From NCBI GenBank assembly GCA_026005035.1, contig BPKH01000004.1, forward strand, positions 124,001 to 188,000: DNA of 64,000 bases. The letters are read 5' to 3'. Below the pieces are notes generated by a model. The model ran no database searches and was not told the origin of the DNA. It saw only the letters and a program-made list of their open reading frames with translations. Shown piece after piece: positions 35,147-45,000 of the stretch; the stretch's first letter is position 1, and every line of letters starts with the position of its first letter. The DNA is from Porticoccaceae bacterium (GTDB lineage Bacteria > Pseudomonadota > Gammaproteobacteria > Pseudomonadales > Porticoccaceae). Both the position numbers and the translations under genes were made by a program.

Positions 35147-36340
35147 TCAAATTTGTTGGGCCTGGTCGGGGCTCTCGGGGTTCGGCAAGGGTTCCGTCCA
35201 GCAGACCACCCGGTTGCGGCCCGCCCGCTTGGCGGCGTAGAGGGCGCGGTCGGCGGCGGCCAGGAGCCGCTCGCCGGCGGGGTCCGGGGCTTCCCCGGGT
35301 GCGGCCGCCACCCCCAGCGAGGCGGTCACCCGCAGTCCCCGTACCTGCAGGGGAGCATCCGCCAGCGCGCGGCGGATCGCCTCCGCCACCGTTTCCGCAC
35401 CGGCCAGGTCGGTGTCGGGCAACACCGCCACGAACTCCTCGCCTCCGTAGCGGGCGAGGAGGTCTTGGCCGCGCAGCCGCGCCCGGATCCGTTCGGCCAC
35501 CTCCTTGAGCACCCGGTCGCCCACTCGGTGGCCGAAGCGGTCGTTGACCGCCTTGAAGTGGTCCAGGTCGATGAGCAGGATGGCCAGGCTAGAGCCGCTG
35601 CGCCGGGCGCGGGCCACCTCCCGGACCAGGGTCTCCACCAGGGTGCGGCGGTTGGCGAGCCCGGTGAGGGGGTCGTGGGCGGCCTCTTCCCGCAGCCGCG
35701 CCAGCGCCCACTCCATCTCCATGGCCAGAAAGCCCACCGCGCTCAGGGTGGCGAAGACGCTCGCGCCGAGGAAGGTGACGGCGAGCCACTCCGCCCGCTG
35801 CGCGCTTGCCCCGCCGAGGGCGAGGCCCGCCCGCAGGGCGAAGAGGCCGAGCAGCAGGACGCTGGCGGCGAGCAACAGCCGCCGACCCTGCTCACCTTCG
35901 CCCCGGCGCAGGGGTCCAGCCACCTGGGCGATGAGGCACGCGGCCTGGACTGCGCCCAGGAGCGACAGGGCGAGGCCGCGCCAGGGCTCGGCGGCCAGAG
36001 GCAGGGCGGCGATCAGCGCCGCCGCCGGCGGCGGCGCCCAGAGCCAGGCGCGGGGAAGGGGGCGGTGGCGCTCTTCCTGGAATGCCTGCACTCCCGCCAG
36101 CAGCAGGGCGAGGCTCGCGGAGAAAAGGCCGTTGCCGGCCACCGCCGCCCAGGGCCGGGGCGGGGTGGCGCCGCCGCCCACCAGATAGACGGCATGGGTG
36201 GCGGCCAAGGCGAGGAGAGCCCCGCCCACCAGGTCGAGCCCTTCGCCGGCGTGGGCGCGCCGCTCCACCCAGAGCGCGGCCACTCCCAGGGTCAGGCAAA
36301 CCAGGGCGGTGCTGGAGAGAAGTGTGGGCAGATGGAGCAT
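35147..36340 (-). CDS. Membrane-bound diguanylate cyclase (7TM-GGDEF)
   Basis: A 397-residue protein with about seven hydrophobic helices in the first 210 residues and a C-terminal GGDEF domain: DPLTGLANRRTLVETLV, LIDLDHFKAVNDRFGHRVGDRVL, the inhibitory RGQD five residues before GGEEF, and ALYAAKRAGRNRV. Both catalytic and inhibitory sites are intact. The seven-helix module has no recognisable ligand motif but resembles membrane sensor modules of other cyclases. It lies in tandem with the PAS-GGDEF gene on the same strand and is divergent from the copper ATPase. Confidence 0.88.
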   Translation of the reverse strand: MLHLPTLLSSTALVCLTLGVAALWVERRAHAGEGLDLVGGALLALAATHAVYLVGGGATPPRPWAAVAGNGLFSASLALLLAGVQAFQEERHRPLPRAWLWAPPPAAALIAALPLAAEPWRGLALSLLGAVQAACLIAQVAGPLRRGEGEQGRRLLLAASVLLLGLFALRAGLALGGASAQRAEWLAVTFLGASVFATLSAVGFLAMEMEWALARLREEAAHDPLTGLANRRTLVETLVREVARARRSGSSLAILLIDLDHFKAVNDRFGHRVGDRVLKEVAERIRARLRGQDLLARYGGEEFVAVLPDTDLAGAETVAEAIRRALADAPLQVRGLRVTASLGVAAAPGEAPDPAGERLLAAADRALYAAKRAGRNRVVCWTEPLPNPESPDQAQQI

Positions 36341-36401
36341 GGCCTGCGGAGCCCTTGGGATAGGCGCAAGTTACAACCAACGGGCCGGACCGCAAAGGGT
36401 G

Positions 36402-36430
36402 TTGGACGCCTCCGGGGGGTCTGCTAGAGT
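36402..36430 (+). promoter_or_regulatory. Probable promoter of the copper-type ATPase
   Basis: TTGGAC (36402-36407) and TAGAGT (36425-36430) are 17 bases apart and 32 bases before the ATG. I looked for a MerR/CueR-type long-spacer promoter with a dyad and did not find a convincing one. Confidence 0.45.
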
Positions 36431-36462
36431 GGACCGATCCAGAGGCTGCGTGGAGTGGTTCC

Positions 36463-38920
<2,458 letters not shown>

Positions 38921-38927
38921 AGACGCC

Positions 38928-38955
38928 TTGACGCCCGGGCGCCGGGGCCGATAAT
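38928..38955 (+). promoter_or_regulatory. Promoter of the iclR-type gene
   Basis: TTGACG (38928-38933) and GATAAT (38950-38955) are 16 bases apart and end 27 bases before the GTG start. Both boxes are good matches, so this is one of the clearer promoters in the window. Confidence 0.6.
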
Positions 38956-38982
38956 CGCCCCGTCCCTGCCGGAGAGAGCGCG

Positions 38983-39720
38983 GTGTCCAAAAACGGCCCC
39001 CCCAAGCGGGTCAAGTCGGCCAGTCGCACCCTCGCCCTGCTGCGCGCCTTCGCCGAGGCCCGCCGCCCGCTCGCCTTGGCCGAAGTGGCGGAAAGGCTCG
39101 CCGCGCCCAAGAGCAGTTGTCACGAGCTCGTCCAGACTCTGGTGCAGGAGGGGTTCATGCTCGTGTTGGACGGAGGGCGGCGCTATTACCCCTCGCGGCG
39201 CCTGCTGGACCTCGCCCAGCAGATCAATCAGTACAACCCGATCAAACTGCGCATCGAAGAGGCGCTGCGCCGCCTGCGCGACCGCACCGGGGAGACCTCC
39301 CTGGTGGCCCGCCTGCAGGGCCAGTGGGCGGTGGCGCTGGAGATCTGCGAGGGCACCCAGCCCCTGCGCTACTCGGCGCGCCCGGGCGACCTGCTGCCGC
39401 TACACGCCGACGCGCTGGGCAAAGCCCTCCTCGCCGGCCTTCCGGAGGAGGATCGCCGGCGCCTGGTGGCCGAGCTTCCCCTCGAGCGCTTCACCGAGCG
39501 CACTCTCGCCGATCCCGTCGCCCTTCTCGCCGCGCTGGCCCGAGGCGGCGTCCAGCGGGCGCTCGGCGAGCACCACGAGGAGGTGGGGGGGCTCGCCGCG
39601 CCGGTGGAGATCCACGGCCACCGGCTCGCCATCGGTATCGCCGGCCCCAGGCGGCGGATCGAGGCGAAGCTTGCCGACCACGTTCAGGTCCTCGAGGAGG
39701 TGGCCGCCGAGCTCGCTTGA
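38983..39720 (+). CDS. IclR-family transcriptional regulator
   Basis: A 245-residue regulator with an N-terminal winged helix (ASRTLALLRAFAEARRPLALAEVAERL, then the recognition region APKSSCHELVQTLVQEGFM) and a C-terminal GAF-like effector domain (TGETSLVARLQGQWAVALEI, LPLHADALGKALLAGLP, GLAAPVEIHGHRLAIGIAG). IclR proteins usually control an adjacent catabolic operon in response to an aromatic or organic-acid ligand. The next two genes, an SDR dehydrogenase and a TauD/TfdA dioxygenase on the same strand, are the likely targets. Confidence 0.88.
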   Translation: MSKNGPPKRVKSASRTLALLRAFAEARRPLALAEVAERLAAPKSSCHELVQTLVQEGFMLVLDGGRRYYPSRRLLDLAQQINQYNPIKLRIEEALRRLRDRTGETSLVARLQGQWAVALEICEGTQPLRYSARPGDLLPLHADALGKALLAGLPEEDRRRLVAELPLERFTERTLADPVALLAALARGGVQRALGEHHEEVGGLAAPVEIHGHRLAIGIAGPRRRIEAKLADHVQVLEEVAAELA

Positions 39721-39744
39721 AATCCCCCCCGAGCGTGCTAAACT
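39717..39744 (+). promoter_or_regulatory. Probable promoter of the SDR-dioxygenase genes
   Basis: TTGAAA (39717-39722), overlapping the iclR-type stop, and TAAACT (39739-39744) are 16 bases apart. Transcription would begin about 20 bases before the SDR ATG, upstream of the candidate operator. Confidence 0.45.
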
Positions 39745-39762
39745 TTTGAAATCCGGACAAGC

Positions 39763-39778
39763 GTTCGTATATGCGTAC
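39763..39778. promoter_or_regulatory. Candidate IclR-family operator overlapping the SDR start codon
   Basis: GTTCGTAT-ATGCGTAC is an imperfect 16-base palindrome. It resembles the GTTCG-(5)-CGCAC-type sites known for IclR relatives such as PobR and PcaU. It covers the SDR ATG at 39771, a position suited to repression. Confidence 0.4.
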
Positions 39779-40535
39779 AGAGCAGGCCGGGCAAGGGGGA
39801 AGGCCGCTCGCCGGGCAGGTGGCCCTCGTCACCGGTGCGTCCTCGGGAATCGGCGCCGCTACGGCCCGGGCCCTGGCGGGCGCCGGCGCCACCGTGGTGC
39901 TGGTGGCGCGCCGCGCCGAGCGGCTGGCGGCGCTGTGCGCCGAACTCGGCCCGAGCGCCGTCGCCCATCCGGCGGACGTGGCGGTGGAAGAGCAGGCGCG
40001 CGCCGCCGTCGCCTTCGCGGAAGGCCGCTGCGGCAAACTCGACATCCTGGTCAACAACGCCGGCATCATCCGGCCGGGAACCGTGGAAACCCAGGACCCC
40101 CGGGAGTGGCGCGCCACCTTCGAACTCAACGTGCTCACCGCCATGGTGCTCGCCCAGGCGGCCATCCCCGGCATGCGCGCGCGTAACGGCGGCCACATCG
40201 TCAACATTTCTTCGAATGCCGCCAAGATCCCGGGAGGCGCGGGGCAGGCCTCCTACGCGGCGAGCAAGTACGCCCTCACCGCCCTTTCTTCTTCGCTGCG
40301 CAAGGAGCTCGGGGCCGCGGGTATCCGCGTCACCCTCATCGAGCCGGGCACCACGGTCACCGAGGTCGCCGAATCGATTCCCGATCCACAGCGGCGCGCG
40401 GCTCTCGACCGCCACATGCACCGCGAGCACAACTTGGAGGCGGAGGACGTGGCGGCGGCGGTCCTCTACGCCGTCACTCAGCCGCCGCGGGTCAACGTCA
40501 ACGAGATCTGGCTCACGCCCACCCGCCATCCGTGA
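39771..40535 (+). CDS. Short-chain dehydrogenase/reductase
   Basis: A 254-residue classical SDR with the cofactor motif VTGASSGIGAATARAL, NNAG as LVNNAGIIRPG, the catalytic serine in NISSNAAKIPGG and the Y-x-x-x-K as SYAASKYAL. VARRAERL after the second strand, with an arginine pair, suggests NADP(H). It is followed after 29 bases by the dioxygenase gene. Such SDRs act on alcohols, ketones or sugar-like substrates; the family does not fix the substrate. The start is uncertain because the candidate operator covers it. Confidence 0.85.
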   Translation: MRTEQAGQGGRPLAGQVALVTGASSGIGAATARALAGAGATVVLVARRAERLAALCAELGPSAVAHPADVAVEEQARAAVAFAEGRCGKLDILVNNAGIIRPGTVETQDPREWRATFELNVLTAMVLAQAAIPGMRARNGGHIVNISSNAAKIPGGAGQASYAASKYALTALSSSLRKELGAAGIRVTLIEPGTTVTEVAESIPDPQRRAALDRHMHREHNLEAEDVAAAVLYAVTQPPRVNVNEIWLTPTRHP

Positions 40536-40564
40536 AAGGGGGCGTGCCGGGGGAGGAGGAGACC

Positions 40565-41404
40565 ATGGCCATCGACTACGAACCCATCAAACCGGAGATT
40601 GGTGCGCGCATCCGCGCCGGCAAGGACGAGGTGCTCGATCCCGCCTTCGTGCGCGAGCTCGACGCCCTGCTCGCCGAGCGCATCGTCCTGGTCTTTCCCG
40701 AGCTCCACCTCACCGACGAAGAGCAACTCGCCTTCACCGATCTCTTGGGGGAGCGGGTCGACTTCGTCAAGGAGGTGCCCGGCGCCGACGCCACGGCGCC
40801 TGGCATCTACAAGATCACCCTCGACCCCACCCTCAACGACAACCCCGACTACGTCTACGGCACCTATTTTTGGCACATGGACGGCGTCATGGAGCAGATC
40901 CCGCCCCCCCGGGCGACGCTCCTGTCGGCCCGCGCCGTGGCCGCCAAGGGCGGTCAGACCGAGTTCGCCAACCTCTTCGCCGCCTGGGAGAACCTGCCCG
41001 AGGAGGAAAAGCGCGATCTCGAGGGGTTGCGGGCGGTGCACAGCGTGTTCGCGGCCATCCGGCCCACCCTGCCCTTCGACGTCACCCCGGCCACCTGGCA
41101 GGGGATCAAGAAGCGTCGCGAGCATCCCCTGGTGTGGACCCATGCCGACGGGCGGCGCTCGCTGCTCGTCGGCACCCACGCCGAAGAGGTGGTGGGGATG
41201 GGCCTGCCGGAGGGGCGGGCCCTGCTCACCCGACTCCTCGAGTGGGCGGCCCAACCGGCCTTCACCTACCGCCACCATTGGAAAGTGGGCGACTTCGTCG
41301 TCTGGCTCAATCCCGGCGCCCTCCACCGGGTGATCCCCTACGATCGCCATTCGGGACGGGTGATGCACCGCACCTCCATCGCCGGCACCGAGCCGATCCA
41401 GTGA
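40565..41404 (+). CDS. TauD/TfdA-family 2-oxoglutarate-dependent dioxygenase
   Basis: A 279-residue Fe(II)/2-oxoglutarate dioxygenase. The iron ligands are visible as WHMDG (H-x-D) and the distal histidine in NPGALHRVIPYD, followed by the 2-oxoglutarate arginine region SGRVMHRTSI. The length and the motif spacing fit TfdA and alkylsulfatase relatives as well as TauD. These enzymes release sulfite from taurine, cleave phenoxyacetates or hydroxylate small acids. Association with an IclR regulator and SDR suggests a catabolic cassette for an ether, sulfonate or similar compound, but the substrate is unknown. ATG with GGAGGAG just upstream. Confidence 0.87.
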   Translation: MAIDYEPIKPEIGARIRAGKDEVLDPAFVRELDALLAERIVLVFPELHLTDEEQLAFTDLLGERVDFVKEVPGADATAPGIYKITLDPTLNDNPDYVYGTYFWHMDGVMEQIPPPRATLLSARAVAAKGGQTEFANLFAAWENLPEEEKRDLEGLRAVHSVFAAIRPTLPFDVTPATWQGIKKRREHPLVWTHADGRRSLLVGTHAEEVVGMGLPEGRALLTRLLEWAAQPAFTYRHHWKVGDFVVWLNPGALHRVIPYDRHSGRVMHRTSIAGTEPIQ

Positions 41405-41486
41405 GCGCCCCTTGAATCGGCATGAAGCGGCCGCACATTGAAGAAGAGTTCCCTCGCACCGCTTTTGCCCACAAGGAGGCACGCCC

Positions 41487-41819
41487 ATGGCACACACCCT
41501 CGACAAGGCCCAGTGGAAGACCTACTTCGACAATCTCACCAAACACCTCGGCGCCAACCTGGTGGAGATCGAGGTGGCAAGTCTCGCCTTCGGCGATCAG
41601 ATCGAGTCGGAGTGGGTGCCGCTCATCGGGGTGGACTACGATCCCAAGGACGACCTGATCGAAGTGGCGGTCGAAGGCCTGGACCACCAGATCCACCACC
41701 CGGTGGAGGTGGTCCTCGAGGATGGCGTCGACGGCGTGGCTTGGATCGCCGTGGCGGATCGGGACGGCAACCGGCAAGTCATCCGCTTTCGCAAGCCCTT
41801 GGCGTTGCCGAAGCCCTGA
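41487..41819 (+). CDS. Small conserved protein, DUF5335-like
   Basis: A 110-residue soluble protein containing VEIEVASLAFGDQIESEWVPLIGVDYDPKDD and GLDHQIHHPVEVVLEDG. This pattern recalls the DUF5335 family of unknown function. It starts at an ATG preceded by AAGGAGG, a near-perfect ribosome binding site, so it is probably well translated. It follows the dioxygenase by 82 bases on the same strand but need not be functionally linked. A hairpin terminator follows. Confidence 0.7.
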   Translation: MAHTLDKAQWKTYFDNLTKHLGANLVEIEVASLAFGDQIESEWVPLIGVDYDPKDDLIEVAVEGLDHQIHHPVEVVLEDGVDGVAWIAVADRDGNRQVIRFRKPLALPKP

Positions 41820-41844
41820 GGGTGGCCCCCGCTTTCACCCCCTG

Positions 41845-41869
41845 CCGGCGCGGTGCCCGCTCGCGCCGG
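41845..41869 (+). terminator. Probable terminator after the DUF5335-like gene
   Basis: CCGGCGCG (41845-41852) and CGCGCCGG (41862-41869) form a perfect 8-bp stem with a 9-base loop, followed by a short pyrimidine-rich stretch with TTT. The 200 bases from here to the helicase gene show no gene. Confidence 0.5.
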
Positions 41870-42071
41870 CCTCTCGTTTCTCGTCCTCCCGCTGGGGTTT
41901 GAATCCGTAGGCTTTGCCTCCGCGAACTCCAGAAACCCGTCATCTTCAGCCCTCGCCGAGGCCTCCCTCGCCCGGGGATGTGACGCCAAGGTTGGCAACT
42001 CTCCCCGGCCGGGTGGTGAGGGACTATGCTCGCGCCGTTGCCACAGGGGATGGCGTCGAGTCGCCTGAGCC

Positions 42072-45000
42072 ATGGACGATGCACCGGATCTGATCGGCTT
42101 TCTCGCCGGCTTTCACGAGCTGCGCAGCAAGCCGCGACCCCGCTACGCCGACGAACGAGCCGACGTGCTCTGGGCGCACCGGTTGCCCCGGAAGGCGGCG
42201 GGGGTGCGCTCGCCCTTCGTCGGCGGCGAGCCCGAACCCTGGCTCGCCGTCGCCAAGCCGCCCCCGCCCCATCCCCCCTCGCTGGGTGACGATCGCCTCG
42301 CCCCCTGGCTCGCGGGCGTCGATCTCGCCGACCCCGAGCGGGAGCCGGCGTTGCGGGATGCCCCCGCGCACCCCGGGGAAGGGAACGCCGCCGAGGTCTG
42401 CGAAGAGGAGGTGGCGAGGGAAGCGGAGGCGGGCGGCAAACCGGAAACATCCGCGGACGACCCCTGTGCGGACTGGGCGAGCGGCGGGGAGCCCGCAGGC
42501 GGTGCGCTCGAAGGGGAAGGGCGGGAAGCGGTCCCCGCCGTGGCCGGCGCGACCCAGGCAACGGTAGAACCCTATCCCCGCGCCGAGGCCGAAGAGGCGC
42601 TCGCCCGTTGGCTCGCCGAGCGCTGGCGCCCCTGGGCGGAGGAGGAGCGCCGCCGGCGGTCCCACGCGGACCTGTGGCGATGGCTGGACAGGGCGCGCCG
42701 GCGCCTGGAGGAGGCTCCCGAGCGGTATGAGCTCGTGCTGGCCATGGGCTTGCTCCAGTGGAGCGAGGTGCGGTCTCCAGGGGTCGGAGAAGAAGGTGAG
42801 GAGGAGGACACCGGACGGGGGAAAGAGGGCGCCACGGCGGTCCGCCGCCACCTCCTGGTCGCGCCGCTGGAGCTCGAGTTTGCCGCCGAGCGGGGCGAGA
42901 TTCGGCTCCTTTCGGCCGGGCGCTTTCGCCTCGAGCTCGACATGCTGCCTGCCGAGCTGCGCCCGCGGGTTGAGCCAAGCCGTCTCGACCGGATCTGCGA
43001 GGCCCTTGAAGACGACCCCGGCAATGTCGCCCCCCTGGCGGAATTCCTCAACCTGATCGGCAATCAGCTCGCCCCCGACGCGGTGATCGAGCCAGAGCAG
43101 TGGGAGCCGCCGATGGTGGAGGGCACCCAGCCTCACCTCTGCGCTGCGCCCGCCTTCGTCCTCTGGGAGCGCCGGGAGACTGGCTTTGCCGAGCTCTGCG
43201 GGCAGTTGTGGGACGCTCGCGAGGCCCTCGAGCAGGCCGGCGATGCCTGGCGGTTGCTCCTCGGGGATGTCGGTGCCGACTCGCCTGCGGCCGATGCCCC
43301 GGCGGAGGCGTCCGCGCGCGAGGTACAGCGGTGCTACTTCCCCTTGCCGGCCAACGAGGAACAGCGGCGCATCGCCGAGCTCCTCGACCGCCATCCGCTG
43401 GTACTGGTCAAGGGCCCGCCGGGGACCGGCAAGAGTCAGACCATCGCCAACCTGATCTGCCACCTGCTGGCCCGCGGCGAACGCGTCCTGATCACCGCCC
43501 ACGCGCCGCGCGCCCTGGAGGTGCTGCGGGACAAGTTGCCCGAATCCTTGCGCCCCCTCTGCGTGGCCGCCCTGGGCGCATCCCGCGAGGAGCAGCGGAT
43601 CCTCGAAGAGAGTCTGGGCGGCATCTTGGAGCGCGCCGACCGGGACGCGCCCGAGGCGCTGGAGCGTGAGGCGCGCCGCCTGGAGGAGCGGCTCGGCGCC
43701 TTGGAGGCGGAGCAGGCCGAGGTGATAAATGAGCAGGTGGCCCTGCGGGAAGCAGAGGTCCATCCCCTCGAGCTCGCCGGTCGCTACCGGGGCAAGCCGG
43801 CGGAGATCGCCCGGCAGTTGGCGGAGGAGGCGGAAACCCTAGACTGGGGGTTGGCGGTGGCCGCCGATGCTCCCTTTCCCCTTTCCGACAGCGAACTCGA
43901 CGAGCTGGCGGCGTTGCTGCCCGACCTGGCACCCCGGCGAGGAGAGCTCGCCCAGGACCTGGGGCCCGACGACCTGCCGGATGCGCCGACCTTTGCCCGC
44001 TGGCTGCAGGAGGCGGCCGCTTTCGAGGCGCAGTGGGATTCCGATCCCCTGGCGACTCTGGCGCTTTCCGAGATCGAGGCGCTCGAGGAAGCGGTGGCGC
44101 GCCTCGAGGTGCTGGCCGCCCCCCTCGAAGACCACGGCGGCGCCTTCGCGAAGGCCGTGGGCGACCTGATGGGCGGCCAAGCCGAGCGCTGGATCGCCCT
44201 CTGCGCGGCGCTGCGCGGTGCGCGGGAGCGGGCCGCGAATCCCGCTTTGGAAGAGGTCACTTGGCTCGAAACGTGCGAGAGGGCCCGGCTGGTCAAGGAT
44301 CTGGACATCCGCATCCAACACCTGGAAGCGGGGAAGTGGCGGGGCTTGGGACCCCTGGGCCCGGCGCCCATGCGGACCACCCGCCATCTGCTGCGCAGTT
44401 GCCGCGTCGCCGGCCGACCGCCCCGCACCCTCGAGGCGCTCCGCCTGCTCCGCGACCGGCTCGCCCTGGAGGAGGAGCTGGCCGGGCTGTGTCGCGACCT
44501 CGGGGTGGAGGCGCCCGCCACCTGGGAAGGAAAGCGCGCCTGGCTCGCCTCCTGCGGCGAGGCTCTCGAGCCCGTGCTGGCCTTTTTCGGTGAGGGGGCG
44601 GGCGAGCGCCTCAGGGACTGCGCCGAGCTGCGCGCGGCTTTGGCGAGCACCGGAGGGCGCCTCGAGGCGCGGCGGCGCCTCGAGAAGGCCGCGCGGCAGC
44701 GGCGGGCCCGCGACGCCCGCGCGGCGCTGCGGGGCCTCGCCGAGCGGCTCGCGGGCGCTGCCGCGGCCGAGGGCGCCCATCCGGTGGTGGCGGAGCTCGG
44801 GTTGGCGGTGCAGGAGCAGTCTGTCGAGTCCTGGGAGCGGGCGCTCGACGGGCGCGCTGCCCTCCTCGCCGAGCGCCGCCGCCTCGAGCGCGCCGAGGAA
44901 CTGCTCGCAGCCCTGGAGGCGGACTGTCCCGGAATCGGCACGCGACTTTGGGAGTTTGCGGACCAGGGGAAAGGGCAGGCGCACTTTGTCCGACTGCGCG

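Noticed and set aside
36341-36462. A CueR/MerR-type operator before the copper ATPase
   Set aside because: The spacing is an ordinary 17 bases and no convincing dyad is present between the boxes.
41992-42030. A promoter TTGGCA ... TATGCT for the helicase gene
   Set aside because: The spacing is 27 bases, too long for a sigma70 promoter.
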